A stretch of 64,000 bases of DNA from Rhizomys pruinosus (GCA_009823505.1 VZQC01001050.1:124001-188000), one strand, 5' to 3'; shown: positions 42,200 to 54,106, counted from the first letter of the stretch. Translations and numbers: made by a program. The notes: generated by a model from the letters alone, not told the origin.

Positions 42200-43950
42200 T
42201 TTAAAATTATGTTGGAGTAGGCAAGAGGGATACATACTTAAGTTTTTCTTATATATTTTAAATATAGTTTCATAGGCTCTAAGATGAATGTGTATTCTGC
42301 AGTGTTAGAATGGTATTCTATAGACATCTGTTAGCTCTGTTTGATCTATGATGTAATTTAATTCAAATATATCTTTATTTAGTTTATTTGGTATGACCTC
42401 CTTATTGGTGAGAGTTGGATATTGAAATCATCAACTATGATTGTGTTGGAGCGAATCTATGGCTTTACATCTAGGAATATTTTTAATAAAATTGGGTATA
42501 TCCATGTTTAGCCTGTATATAATTAAATTGTAAAGTCCTCTTGATTGACTTTTTCCTTAGTCTGTATGAAGTAATCGTCTTTATAATTTCTGATTAATTT
42601 TCACTTGAAATCTTTTATTTCGCTTGTTAGAACATGGACATCTGCTTCTTTCCTAGTTCCATTTACTTGAAATAAAAACCTAAGGTTGTATCTGTCTCTG
42701 GTGGGGATATGCATTCTTTGGATGCAAAAGATAGAATGATCCTCTTTGAATCCTTACACTAGTCTGTGTCTGATTAGGGAATTCAGACCATAAATTGTCA
42801 GAGTTATTGAAATATATGTATTTATTCCCATTATTTTATAGTATTTGGTCTTTTTCTATTCCCCATTTACCTAACTGTTCAATGTAGTTTGTTCTTTCTT
42901 GTAACATGACGAATACATGTTTATCATTCTCTTCAGCCTGAAGGAGCCTTCAAGTATTTTCTGTGGAGCCTGTTAGGGGTTGTAAGTTCTTCCAGTTTGT
43001 TTCTATCACAGAAAAATTTTCTTCCTCCTTCAATCATTTTGGATAGTTTTGCTGGGTATTGCAATCTGCATTGGCAATTCTCATTCAGAACTTAAATATA
43101 TCATGACCAAACCTCCTGGCCTTGAAAATTTCTGTTGTAAACTTACTCTAATGGACCTCCTTTGATACACAACCTCATCTCCCTCGTCCAACTTTCAATA
43201 TAATTTCACTCTTCCATTTATGTTTTAACTATACTGCATAATCTAAAGGCCTTCTGTACCTAAATGGATATTTCTTTCCCTAGATTTGTAAATTTTATGG
43301 TATATTTGTATTGAAAATGTCCTTTATGCTTTTAGCAGGAATTTCTCCTGTACTTAGGATTCCCAGTGGTCTTTTCATAATGTCCAGATCTCAAATATTC
43401 TGATCATACATTCTTATTAATAAAACTTTGTCATTTTTCTAATGGCTCCAATTTTTCTACCTTGAATTCAAACCCTGATAATCTCATGATTTACTCTATT
43501 GCTGAAGTTTTTCAGGGAGCTTTTTATTTGACCGCTGGAAACTTTCACCTCCAATATGTAAGGTGTTTTTTAAATAAATATTTTTATCTCCTTATTGAAT
43601 TCCACTTTCAAATCATCTATCAACTCGCTTATTATGTTCAGCTGTTTGTGTTCTCTTGGCATTCATTTGATTCTTTTTTGTTCTTTTTGATTTATTTGGT
43701 TATATTTATAGTTATCTTTATGGATTTCTGGCTTTGGATTTCCTCTAATTTACTCTCATTAGAGGACATTGCTTGGAATTAGTAATTTGGGGGTGTCATA
43801 TTGTCTTGTTTTCTCATATTTCTTGTGTTCTAAATTGGGAATTTAACACTTGATGTTAAGACGATTGTATTTGTTGTTGTCATTCAGTGGAAGCATTCAC
43901 ATTGCTCAAGAAGGACTAGGTTTCTGTAGGGATATTATTTTCATCCTCTT
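42200..43950 (-). mobile_element. LINE-1 5'-region, antisense, diverged
   Basis: Antisense blocks TGAATGTGTATTCTGCAGTG, ATTGTGTTGGAGCGAATCTA, CTAGTCTGTGTCTGATTAGG, GGATAGTTTTGCTGGGTATT, ATTCAAACCCTGATAATCTC and TTGAGTATTTTTAAGG are typical of the region upstream of ORF2 in mammalian LINE-1. The frame 43462-43782 on the plus strand is antisense to it and not a gene. Several internal deletions. Confidence 0.6.
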
Positions 43951-44128
43951 GAGTATTTTTAAGGGCATCAAGGTCAGAATACTATATCCAGAAGCAGTCA
44001 CTATCAAAGAGAAGTCTATAATGACCATACACTAACAAATAAAAAGGAAGTAATCCTTTGAAATCTGATCATGTTAATAAATAACGGGTTACTGGTTGTA
44101 AAATGTGCAGCAAGAATCTAATTACCGG

Positions 44129-44330
44129 GGCTGGAGAGATGGCTCAGTGATTACAAACACTATCTTCTGTTGCAGAGGATCTGGATTTGGTTCCCAGGAC
44201 CCACATGACAATAGATATCTGTAATTCCAATCTCAGGGAATGTGATTTCCTCTTCTGTCCTCTGTAGGCATTGCATGCATGGGTGCACTTACATGCACAG
44301 CAACAAAACAATCATAACATATAACATTTA
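44129..44330 (+). mobile_element. B2/B3 SINE, sense, old
   Basis: GGGGCTGGAGAGATGGCTCA, GAGGATCTGGATTTGGTTCC, TCTGTAATTCCAATCTCAGG, GCATTGCATGCATGGGTGCA; AT-rich tail. Confidence 0.93.
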
Positions 44331-44383
44331 AAAATAATAATTGTGGCTATGAGAAGAAAGAAATAAAGCATAAGATTAATGAT

Positions 44384-44918
44384 TATCTTTACTTCTTCAT
44401 TTGTGAAGTCTCTGTTCAGCTTTTTACTCCAACTTTTGATTGGGTCGTTTGCTTTCTTGCTCCTTTTTTTGAGTAATTTATGTAGTCTGGATGTTAAACC
44501 TCTGTCAGATATGTCACTCTTGATGGTTTCCTCCCATTCTGTGGGTTTTCTCTTCACTTCTTTGATTGTTTCTTTTGCTGTACAGAAGCTTTTGACTTTA
44601 GTGAGGTCCCACTTATTGATTGTTGATCTTATTTCCTGCACAGCTGCTGTCTGATTTAGAAAGTCCTTTCCTACACCTATATCTTATAGGTTACTGCCAA
44701 TGTTTTCTTCTAGCATTTTTAGAATTTCAGGTTTCATTGTGAGGCCATTGATCCATTTGGAGTTGATTTTTGCACAAGGTGAGATGTAGGGGTTTAGTTT
44801 TGTTCTTCTTCAAGTGGTGACTGAATTTTGTCAGCACCATTTGCTGAAGATATCGTCTTTCCTCCATTGCATCTTCTTGGCCCTTTTGTCAAATATGAGG
44901 CAGTAAAATTGCATCTTA
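44384..44918 (-). mobile_element. LINE-1 ORF2 segment, inverted half
   Basis: Minus frame 44312-44641 reads QEIRSTINKWDLTKVKSFCT then AKETIKEVKRKPTEWE, characteristic of ORF2 near its C-terminal third. Continues upstream in ORF2 to about 44,918. No catalytic residues are included. Confidence 0.92.
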
Positions 44919-45790
44919 GAGAGGCGATAAGGCCCTGCTGTCAAAGACCAGATGTAAGCATGGGAAAGGTGTATTGAGACCACACTTGCAAGTGTACAGT
45001 TGGTCTCTGGAATACCAGATAGTGTTACCAAAGGCCACTAAACCAATAAAGCAAATATAGGTCTCCTTGAGTCAAGCAAGACTCTTCCATCAGCACCAGC
45101 TACACCTCACCTGCCTGGAAATACTGTGCAGAAGTGGCAGCCATATGCCTGTGTATCCCAAATCTAATTGGTTATTAGCTCTCTCCTTGGAGGAATAACC
45201 CATGGCTGATGTCACAAGCTTACATCTTCTAGTGGTTAGGAGATGTTATAAGCCACAGTAAGACCCTGTCATATTTTACAGAAAAAAAGTAGTTCATGGA
45301 TTAACATACCATCCAAACATCTGTGTCTATACCAAAGTAACCTACCATAACAATTCGTACTGTTTAAATACCTATATATTTAATCGCTAGTGCTTCATTA
45401 GTAGGATTGAAAGGTTATTCCTGCACAAACTGTCAGCCCATGAAAGGAAACAGCCAGAATTGACCAGAGTCCAAAATGACAGCTCCAGAGAAAGTAGACT
45501 ATTTTACTTCTCTTCCACCTGTGCCCCTTTTCTAAGCCTAAGGTACAATCTGTGGAAGAGGGGGCATGGTAGAATGTAAGGGCTGTGATTGGGGTGAATG
45601 GTGAAACTACAGCAATATAGTCTGGACACTTATTTGATCAACTTGATTGAACATACAAGCCCCCCCCCCCAAGCTGGATGGTGGGACCCTTGGGCTGTGT
45701 GGGTTTGGGCACAACTGCTTGCAAATTGGTTTTACATGAAGGATGCTTGTACTCATAAATTATTACTTATTGTTAAAAAAATGAAAAAAA
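44919..45790 (+). mobile_element. R1 repeat, inside LINE-1 composite
   Basis: Begins GAGAGGCGATAAGGCCCTGC, equivalent to 21,205 in the longest copy, so about 90 nt shorter at the left. Ends TTATTGTTAAAAAAATGAAA and AAAAA at the LINE-1 junction, where A-rich microhomology is possible. Contains a C10 run at 45,661 where the other copies have CCACCCCC-like sequence. Confidence 0.85.
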
Positions 45791-46833
45791 AGTGTTCCAC
45801 ATTGCGAATAAGTAAGGAAATATAAATCAAACCCACTTTAAGTTTCCATCTTACCCCGGTAAGACTGGCTATGATCAGAAAAACAAAGGATACCAAATGC
45901 TGGAGAGGTTATGGGGAAAGGGGAACACTCATTCACTGCTGGTGAGAATGCAAATTCATGCAAGCCCTATGAAAAACAGTGTGGAGAACTCTTAACAACA
46001 ATCTCAAAATGAACCTACCACCTGACCCAGTCATACCATTCCTGGGAATATACCCACAAGATTCATCCTATTGCTGAGATATATGCACAACCATGTTTAT
46101 TGCAGCTCTTTTCACAATAGCAAAAAGATGGAAGCAACCACAAGTGCCTCTCAATGAATGAGTGAATAAAGAAAATGTGGTACATTTACACAATGGAGTT
46201 TTATGCATCGGTAAAGAAAAACAGCATCATGAACTTTCAGGTAAATTGATGGAACTAGAAGCCATTGTGCTATTTGAAGTAACACAGTCCCAGAAAAACA
46301 AATGATGTATAATGTCCTTCATTTGTGGATACTAGCACCAAAGATATAGCTTGAAGCCTTGGTCTCTATTTTCCTAAGCTTTAATATTTATGAGGAACAC
46401 TCAATCTCCTCTTTAAAACATACATCAATTTGCTATGTAAATTGGGAATATAAAATCATATTTATTTTTGCCTACATGCAACATTGCTGTTAAAATGTGA
46501 ATTCCAATTGTGTTTTGGAAGTAACCTATAGCTTATTTTCAGACTCTAACATTTTGGTATATGTGTGGAGTGCATATACAGATGAATTTCAGAGTTTTAT
46601 AGAGTTGAGGAGAACAAGAACAATAAAAGACTGCCTCAAAGAACTGACCAAAACAATAAAGCCCTGAATTGAAAAAGTTAATAAAAAGATTAGAAAGAGA
46701 TATGAGACAGGACTTAACATGCATGGCAGAATGCATGTACTCTGGTGGAGGGGGACATGGATGGTGAAATGGATCTAAATTTGATTAGGAAAGGTTGCAT
46801 GAAATACAAAAAAGCTCCAATAAAAATTTAAAA
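45791..46833 (+). mobile_element. LINE-1 ORF2 C-terminus and 3' UTR, sense
   Basis: Encodes diverged remnants of the ORF2 end (GGAAATATAAATCAAACCCA, AATGCTGGAGAGGTTATGGG, GTGGTACATTTACACAATGG, GATGGAACTAGAAGCCATTG), then a 3' UTR with CATGGCAGAATGCATGTACT and AATAAAAATTT. Frames are broken by stops and indels. Confidence 0.92.
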
Positions 46834-46845
46834 AAGATTAATGAT

Positions 46846-47316
46846 AATTATTTTTAAGTTCACACAGCAACAGCACAGAAGGGAAAATTAAATACAAGAA
46901 GCAACTAATATGGACAAGTAGAAGCAGGAGACCACTTTGCCTATAGGCAGAATAAGGCCACAGAGTCAAGAAATGAAATCAAGCAGCCTAAACAATTTTC
47001 CCTTCTTTGGCAAAGCCTATCAAAGGGGGGAAAAAAAAAACCAGAAGAATATGGAGAGAGAAAAGAGAAGGGGGAGGAACAGGAGGGGAGAAGGAGGGGG
47101 AGGGAGAGGGAAGATCAGAACTGGAGGAAGAACAAATATGAATTGAGAGGTCTGTGAGGGTGGAGAGTTGGAATGGGCTCTTGACTCTGAAGCATTTCGG
47201 TTTCTTTTCTCGAGTCTAGAGATATTCTGCCAGCATAACACTTGGCAAAATTTCCTGAGCGTCTGGTTCACAGGAGGTCTGAGATCGCCAAGCTGCCAAG
47301 TCAATGTTTGCTTTTT
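46846..47316. other. Unassigned sequence with GA-rich tract
   Basis: 47,055-47,125 is purine-rich (GGGAGGAACAGGAGGGGAG and similar). The Arg/Glu/Gly frame at 46937-47146 and the antisense Pro/Leu/Phe frame are translations of it. No gene supported. Confidence 0.45.
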
Positions 47317-47332
47317 TAATACCTAAATTTTT

Positions 47333-48100
47333 ATTTTTTAATAATAGGTAATAAGTAATGAATACAAGCATCCTTCATGTAAAACCAATTTGCAAGTAGT
47401 ATGCCCAAACTTACACAGCCCGAGGCCCCCATTGTCCAGCTGGAGGAGCTTATATGTACTATCATGTTGATCAAATAAGAGTCCAGTCTATATTGCTGTA
47501 GATTCACAATTCATCCCAATCGCAGCCCTTACATTCTACCACGCCCCCTCTTCTGCAGATTGTTCGCTAGGCTTTAGAAATGAGACACAAGAGAAGCAAA
47601 GCAGTCTACTTTCTCTGGAGATGTTGTTTTGGACTCTGATCAGTTCAGGCTGTTTCCTCTCATGGGTTGGCAGTTTATCCAGGAATAACCTTCTATTCCT
47701 ACTGATGAAGCACAAGCAATTAGATATACAGGCATTTAAACAGTACTAATTATTATGGTAGGTTATGTTATAGACATGGATATTTGGATGATATGCTAAT
47801 CCATGGACTATAGCTTTTCTGTAAAGGCTGACAAGATCTTACTGTGGCTTGTAACATCTCCTAACCACTAGAGGACTTAAGCTTGTGGCATCAGCCCTGA
47901 ATTATTCCTCCAAGGCGAGAGCTAATAGCCAATTAGATTTGGGATATACAGACATTTAGCTTGCACTGCTGCACAGTATTTCAGGCAGGTGAGGTGTAGC
48001 TGATGCTAACAGAGGAGTGTTGCTTCACTCAAGGAGACCGATATTTGCTTTATTGATTTAGTGGCCTTTGGTAACAGTCTCTGGCATTCCAGAGGCCAAC
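47333..48100 (-). mobile_element. R1 repeat, inverted solitary copy with target duplication
   Basis: Minus-strand R1 from GGCCTCTGGAATGCCAGAGA (at 48,096) to an A-rich 3' end (TTTTATTTTTTAATAATAGG on the plus strand). Flanked by TAATACCTAAATTTTT (47317-47332) and TAATACCTAATTTTT (48101-48115), a 15-16-bp target duplication. This shows that R1 can be inserted alone with LINE-1-type features: A-rich 3' end, 5' truncation, long target duplication. Confidence 0.88.
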
Positions 48101-48329
48101 TAATACCTAATTTTTAATACTGATAAAAATGTCTATTACTTTTTCACAAATCTTGGTTCTCCTGGTAGCATATATTTAGAAGCTATGTGACTAGTCCGGA
48201 AGGTCATCTTGCCCTTGTAATACCCTTTGCTTGCTGCTTACATATTTCTATAATTTTCTTTTCACTTAAGTAACTGATAATTAACCAGCTGACACTTTAT
48301 TTAGCTCTTTTTTCTTTCCTTCTTCCTCT

Positions 48330-48640
48330 CTTTTTTTTCCTTCAAGAGGTACATCCTGACTGTGTTAGGATGGCTTAGACCTCATGATCTACTGAGCTCC
48401 CCAGTGTTAGTTTTACATTTGTGACCTAAGTCATGTACCAGGGGCCACACACTCAAGGAAAATGTCCTTTCCTCCCCCAGAAATTATCCAGTGTCCACTC
48501 TCCTCAGCCAGAGGTGGTAGTATCATGAATCCCTTACCACTCCATGCTAGATGTTGACTGGCTTGATTTTCTGCAAGTCCTCTGCTGGTAACTACAGCTG
48601 CTGTGTATTCACAACAAAAGATGACTGGGCATGGCTCTTA
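48330..48640 (-). mobile_element. LINE-1 3' UTR segment, antisense
   Basis: TACATCCTGACTGTGTTAGG, TACTGAGCTCCCCAGTGTTA, GGGGCCACACACTCAAGGAA and CTGGCTTGATTTTCTGCAAG are antisense blocks of the rodent LINE-1 3' UTR. Confidence 0.65.
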
Positions 48641-50180
48641 TGATGACTGATATGACAGGCAACAGGAACTGCTCCATTTGAGATGGCTCACAGGAAGGAG
48701 CAATTCCTATGTGGCAACCTCTCTATGGTATGGGACAACTCAAGTAAGCCTTCATGTCATAAAATTTATATAACCTCCCAAATAGTTCCACCATCTGGAG
48801 ACCAAGGTGTTTAAATTCATGAGCCTGTGGGAGACATTTTTCATTCAAACATTCAAAGGACAATATAAATAGAATGAAAGAATTTTTCAGAGCCTGAATT
48901 CTGAGGCTGTGGAACAGGGGTTTAGCTAGTATCAGTGTAAGTGTCATGCAGCAGAGAAACTCAATGATAAAACTACTCTTTGTACCTTGAGCCAAAGGCT
49001 TCATATACTGAGCCAATATAAAGGGAAATCAGGTCCTGATGGAATGACTCCCATGGGTCATTAGGAACACTTGTATAGTACTGGTGGAAGTGCCTATGTG
49101 TATCAGGATCTGGGATATAATAGAGCAAAGACACATTACTGAAGGAACTCTCAAGAGAAAGGCAGCACTGTGTACCCAGTTCACTGGGACTTATAGGATT
49201 ATGACCACAAGAGAGTTAAGGAAAAAAAAATAATTCAGCAGGGACTTTGGAAGAGGTATGGGACATTAGTGGCTTTGACAAATCATATGTGTGATGGATA
49301 GTTAGTTATAAGGCAGAAGATTCTTTGGTAAATCTGCATAATTTTAATATTCCATAAACTCAGTTCTGAGGATAGCAAAGTATTCAGGAGGGAATAAGGA
49401 TAGGCAAGTGGATGATGAGGTCTCTTTGCTTCCTTGAGAAAAATATGAAAAAAATTATGTGGAACTGGAGTTCTTATTTTGAAAAAAATTACAGGCAGCC
49501 AAACACTGTGTGCTATTGAGCCTCTGCAAAGCTTTAAGTTCTGAGCAACAGGGGTAAAACAGATGAATGACAGAGCAGTACAGGTGAAAATTTTCACCTT
49601 GTCCTTGTGGTGAGGAGTTATACACCCGGAGTATACTGCGTCCATTTTTCTCCTTTAAGGAAGTGTACTGGGAGTTGATTCTGTCCAGGGATCCTGGAGT
49701 TTTCTCAGCTGGGGAAGCAAAGCACTGCACCGGAGCATGTCAGAACTGGGGAGCCACTCATGCAGCAAGAGGCAGGCAAGCAAGCTCCGCTCCTCTGAAG
49801 CGCTATGCTGCCTGGAGCATAGCAAACTGGCCCCGACTAAGCTTTTAGGTGGGGAGGAGCTGCGACAAAGCTCCACAGCAGCACTGGGGGACCAGGACAC
49901 AAGACATCTCACAGAGATGTCATGGGTCATGAGGGTTAGATGGAACACTGTACCCCATCCACATCACAACATTATTCACTAGGCAGAACAGTTAACGTAA
50001 GTGATGAGATATTTGTTTGATATATGGGGCTTTGATAATCTTTCTTTTTCAGTATCCCTTTAGCCATCCTGGACAAGCTAGCTTTTCAGGGATGCAGGTG
50101 CCTTTGAGCCTAAATAACTCCATGCACTAAATACCTCCAATAAATTAATCAAATTGCAATCAGGAGGAATCCTTTTTCCT
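48641..50180. other. Unassigned region, higher GC at 49.6-49.95 kb
   Basis: No family recognised. On the minus strand, overlapping frames cover 49,283-49,948 (120, 91 and 97 codons, in different frames), with no shared domain, start context or splice pattern. GC rises near 49,680-49,920. Could be an ERV internal fragment or decayed retrocopy. Confidence 0.35.
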
Positions 50181-50185
50181 CTTTG

Positions 50186-50403
50186 ATTTATTTATTTTAT
50201 TATTTCATGTAAATAAGTGTATTGCCTGCATGTGTAAGTGCACTTTTGTGTTGGAATACCCAGAGAGATCAGAAGGGGCATCAGATCCCCTAGTTTTGAA
50301 GTTGTGGATGCTTGTTAGCTGCCATGTGGGTGCAGGAAATTGAACTGGATCCTTTTGCAAGAAAAGACAATGTCCTTAATTAATGAGCCATCTCTCCAGC
50401 CCC
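50186..50403 (-). mobile_element. B2/B3 SINE, antisense, old
   Basis: AGATCAGAAGGGGCATCAGA, TTAGCTGCCATGTGGGTGCA, GAGCCATCTCTCCAGCCCC; the A-tail side at the left reads TTTATTTATTTTATTATTTC. Confidence 0.93.
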
Positions 50404-50445
50404 AGAATTTTTTATTTTATTTTATTTCATTTCATTTCATTTTTT
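50404..50445. repeat. ATTTT/ATTTC low-complexity tract
   Basis: Pentanucleotide run TTTTATTTCATTTCATTTCA next to the SINE head. Confidence 0.85.
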
Positions 50446-50510
50446 ATCTATTGTATGCAGAGTAAATATGCATTTGTTAATATCTTCCCAGGAAAGTCAA
50501 AATACAGTGC

Positions 50511-50536
50511 ACAAACACACACACACACACACACAA
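50511..50536. repeat. (CA)n microsatellite
   Basis: About 13 CA units. Confidence 0.97.
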
Positions 50537-51075
50537 AGCTAGTGCTTATAATGTAAATGTATTTTTTTTTCACTGAGAAATATTACTGGTATAGGAACTG
50601 GAATACATGCCAATCAGGTATCAAGTATATGCTTGACAGAGCTTTCAGAAAGAAGATGCTGTCTATAATCATGAATTGATAGCATTGCTCATCTAGGAGC
50701 TAGGCACTTTAACAATATTTAAACTATATATGGATTCCCAGTTTCTTAGCCCCAAGTTGTTATTAAAAGAGGACAACCACAACTTAATTATGATTAGTTT
50801 TAATTTTATAATGTTGTGCCTCAAATAATGATGTTTCTCATCTGAGCATGACATTTTTAGTCACAATCTTATGTTCATTGATAATTCAGGTATGTTTGCT
50901 TGGCTGGGATGAATTTATGCTCCTATACATTGATTTAATTTACCTTTTGGTATATATGAGAAGACAGATTATCTTGAGAAAAATGTTTTAATCATCATAT
51001 ATTGAAAAAAATCATACAAACATTTAACATTTCACAAAGCAATTTGCAAATGGATTACCCTGCAATATAATATAC
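50537..51075. other. Unassigned AT-rich sequence
   Basis: Nothing recognised. Confidence 0.4.
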
Positions 51076-51080
51076 CCATC

Positions 51081-51489
51081 TGTGCTAGACAGCTTTATTG
51101 TCAACTTGACACATCTGGGTTGAGGGAGCCTCAGTTGGGGAATTGGCTCCATTGGATTGTCCTGTGTCCATATCTGTAGAGTATTGTCTTGATTGTTGAG
51201 CAATGTGGGAGGGCCCAGCCCACTATGGGTGGTGCCACCCCTAGGCAGGTTGTTATGTCCGGTATAAGAATGCAGGCTGGGCATGTGCCAGAGGAGCAAG
51301 CCACTAAGAAGCATTCCTCCATGGCCTGGGCCTTAGATCCTGACTCCAGGTTCCTACCCTGAGTTCCTACCTACTGCTCCCTAAGTGATGATTTGTGACC
51401 CAGAAGATGTGAGCTGAATAAATCCTTTCCTCCCCAAGTTGGTAGTGGTCAGTGTGTTTTGTCACAGCAATTGAAGAGAAAGTAATACA
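51081..51489 (+). mobile_element. Complete solo MaLR/ERVL-type LTR
   Basis: 409 bp from TGTGCTAGACAGCTTTATTG to GAAAGTAATACA, flanked by the perfect 5-bp duplication CCATC (51076-51080, 51490-51494), as produced by ERVL/MaLR integration. GAATAAATCC is the polyadenylation signal region and TATGTCCGGTATAAGAATGC a possible TATA-like region. The same LTR type starts at 63,781 and, truncated, at 17,902 and 20,808. No internal sequence, so it arose by LTR-LTR recombination. Confidence 0.9.
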
Positions 51490-51494
51490 CCATC

Positions 51495-52354
51495 TATGCC
51501 AATCTAAATTGTCCCTTCTTGTCTATATAAAAATATGTGTCACCTTATGATGGTAATGCCTTCTAATAAAGTTATCATAAATTGAAAAGTTTCACAAACA
51601 AAATTATATTAATTAAGCCCAACCTAAAAATACATATTGAGTTTAATGTGTCCATAAAACAATTAGCAGTAGTCTACAGTTGGGCAAAATTATGTAATAA
51701 GCCTATTAGTTCTGAATATATCAAGTAACTTATCAAATATCTATGTTGAAAAATATTGATAACACAGAGAACTATGGAGGGTTGATTTTCCTTTTGTGTG
51801 ACACACTCCACAGGAGACTTCTGCTGCTGGCCAATACCCACTAGCATCCTGTGTACCATACATACCACACAGTGCTAGTTTGGGAAAAGACAGAAGTAGA
51901 AAACAGAAGTGCCTTGTTTACTTAATGGATAGTTTATTTACAACGTTGTAAAGTAAAAATATGTTTTAAGAGAAGCCACCATATGTTGGAGCCATCTGAA
52001 TTATTTTTTAGAATATTGGTCTTTCTAGTAATTGCAAATATTTTTAGTTAAAAGTTCCTTTGCACATGTCAGCATTTCTGGTAAAATTGTGTTCATTTAC
52101 CAGGGTTATTTTGTTTATTTGTTTCTATTTTATCTGACAAATAAGAATTGATTTGATCATATAATTAATGCAATATGGTTATATATTCCACAACATGGAA
52201 GAGTATAGTGAAATTAGTATTTGTATAATTTAATATACCAATCCTGAGGAGACGATCCTACATTTATGGTCTCAGTAGAAATGCACAATATCATCATCAA
52301 TTTTCACTGTTTCCTTTTTCCTCACATCAGAGCTTGTTTCATCAAACTGTGTTT
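51495..52354. other. Unassigned AT-rich sequence
   Basis: Minus frame 51674-51868 has no domain. Nothing else recognised. Confidence 0.4.
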
Positions 52355-52372
52355 AAAGATATAATCGACTTG

Positions 52373-52620
52373 GGGCTGGAGAGTTGGCTCAGCAGTTAAG
52401 AGCACCGAGTGTTCTTGCAGAGGCCCGGCTTCGATTCCCAGCACCTACATGATGGCTAAGAACCGTCTTTAACCCCAGTTCCAGGGGAATCTGATGCCCT
52501 CTTCTGACCTCCGCAGCATTGCACGACACAGGTGCACCAACCTACAAGCAGACAGTACACTCATACACATAAAAATAATAAATAAATTTAAAAAAGAAAA
52601 TGCTCAACTATTAGAAAAAA
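52373..52620 (+). mobile_element. B2/B3 SINE, sense
   Basis: GGGCTGGAGAGTTGGCTCAG, GGCCCGGCTTCGATTCCCAG, TTTAACCCCAGTTCCAGGGG (single motif), A-rich tail. Target duplication AAAGATATAATCGACTTG / AAAGATACAATCGACTTG at 52355-52372 and 52621-52638. Confidence 0.96.
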
Positions 52621-52638
52621 AAAGATACAATCGACTTG

Positions 52639-52954
52639 TGCTGTAAATTATATAAATCATGACTTGGGAGCAGCTCATCTATGAAATAATGAAGAAAACA
52701 GAAACAAGGCAGAAAAGTGGTTTAATCACTTTGGAATAATAATTTAATAATTTAATAATGTGTTTTGTTGATATTTGGCAACAAAGTCGTGGGTTTCCTT
52801 GCAGCGTTTTCATGCACACTTTGCTTCCGTCGGCCTTCCTCTCCCTTCAGCTTCCCCATTGTACTGTCACACACCCCTGGCCTTTTTCTTCCTTTCAGTA
52901 TCACCTTCTGCTCACATATGATATATATTCTAGTGCTCTTTTTCTCTGATCCCC
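52639..52954. other. Unassigned sequence
   Basis: Two overlapping plus frames at 52758-52959 are leucine/serine-rich chance frames. No support for a gene. Confidence 0.4.
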
Positions 52955-53340
52955 TTTAGAGCTCTTCTCAACACCTACAACCCTACTGCATACACATACA
53001 ACAATAAAAGCTAATTTCCACATATAAGAGAAAACACATGGGATTTAACTTGATTAGTCTGAAGTACTTAACACATGCTTTCCAGTTTGTACACCCATTT
53101 TCTTGCAAATGTCATGATTTCATTTTTTTCACTGATAAATAAAATTACATTTTGTGTCTGTACCACATTTTCGTTGTTCATTTATCTTTAACACTAGATT
53201 AACATCTAGTGCTGTTCCACTTCTTTGTGAATATTGCAGCAGTAAACATAGACATGTTAGTATCTTTGTAAGGAGTGAAAGAAGTGACTTCCTTATTTTC
53301 CCAGCACATATTGATAGGGACAGGGCATGTATTATGTATT
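52955..53340 (-). mobile_element. LINE-1 ORF2 C-terminus/3' UTR start, antisense
   Basis: TACCACATTTTCGTTGTTCA, GTGAATATTGCAGCAGTAAA and CATAGACATGTTAGTATCTT follow the antisense ORF2 end. The region before 53,150 corresponds to the ORF2/3' UTR border. Diverged. Confidence 0.75.
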
Positions 53341-53344
53341 AATT

Positions 53345-53861
53345 TTATTTTGAAAAGCTAGAGTATTGCTTAGTTCTGTTTGATTACACAGCACCAAAGA
53401 AAAATGACTGTATTCTAACTTTGGCTAACCTGACCAAGCCTGGTATAACAAAATGCAGTGGTCTTCCATCAATTTTACTTAATATCCTTAAATCAAAATT
53501 TTCCATAAATTCATGACCTGCTTCTATTATTCAATGTATATTTTTCAGATCTCAAGTCCTGTTTTAAACATGTTAATACCTGTCCTATGTTGGGCTTATC
53601 TGCTATGAAGCTGGATCTCATGCATTCTGGAGACATCTTTTCATCCTTTCTTCTCTGACTCTTCTGTCCCCTCTTATCTCTTCCTGCCTCCTTCCCTTCC
53701 TTTCCCTCATCCCCTCCTCCCTCCTCATCTCTCCTCTGATCCTCTCTCTTTTCCTTTCCTTCCATTTTTGGTCTATGGTAAACAACTACTATCTGTATAC
53801 ATGTTTTCTTACATTTGTGCTTTATTTTTAGGTTTGATGACTTATTTATTGTTGTACTTTG
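53345..53861. other. Unassigned, with CT-rich tract
   Basis: 53,676-53,765 is a TCCC/TTCC-rich stretch; the Arg/Glu/Gly-rich frame on the minus strand (53511-53765) is its translation. Confidence 0.45.
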
Positions 53862-53955
53862 TTTTTGAGTCAGGGTCTTACTGCTTCATCCAGGCTTGCC
53901 TAGAATTATTGATCCTTCTGCCTCAGTTTCTAACCTGCTGGCGGCATTATAGGGG
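53862..53955 (-). mobile_element. Degraded B1/proto-B1, antisense
   Basis: GAGTCAGGGTCTTACTGCTT, CATCCAGGCTTGCCTAGAAT, CTTCTGCCTCAGTTTCTAAC. Old copy lacking its head. Confidence 0.7.
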
Positions 53956-54106
53956 TATTGCCATCATTCTAGATGTTAAAAACCAGCAATTTCCCCTCAT
54001 GTATTTGACTATTTCTCTCATATCCACAGTGGATGGGGGCATTACTATAGTGTACTATACCAATAAATGTTATCATTTTCTTTCTAAATACTTTGCTTCT
54101 TTTTTT

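Larger units (their letters stand above)
44384..46833 (+). mobile_element. 5'-inverted LINE-1 with R1 at the inversion junction
   Basis: The perfect 12-bp repeat AAGATTAATGAT (44372-44383 and 46834-46845) encloses three blocks: antisense LINE-1 ORF2 (44,384-44,918), sense R1 (44,919-45,790) and sense LINE-1 ORF2 C-terminus plus 3' UTR (45,791-46,833, ending AATAAAAATTT). The antisense block ends at the KLNRDFTNEEVK point of ORF2 and the sense block restarts at KCSTLR, only a few codons further on in the same protein, so both halves come from one LINE-1 RNA. R1 lies precisely between them and has no target duplication of its own. Confidence 0.9.

Noticed and set aside
43462..43782. 106-codon hydrophobic plus-strand frame
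   Set aside because: Antisense of a LINE-1 5' region; the hydrophobicity reflects T-rich sequence.
46937..47146. Arg/Glu/Gly-rich frame
   Set aside because: Translation of a GA-rich low-complexity tract.
44919..48100. R1 pair as a large inverted-repeat transposon (arms at 44.9-45.8 and 47.3-48.1 kb)
   Set aside because: Each arm has its own insertion context: the first is inside a LINE-1 with a 12-bp duplication, the second has its own 15-16-bp duplication. They are independent insertions, not terminal inverted repeats.
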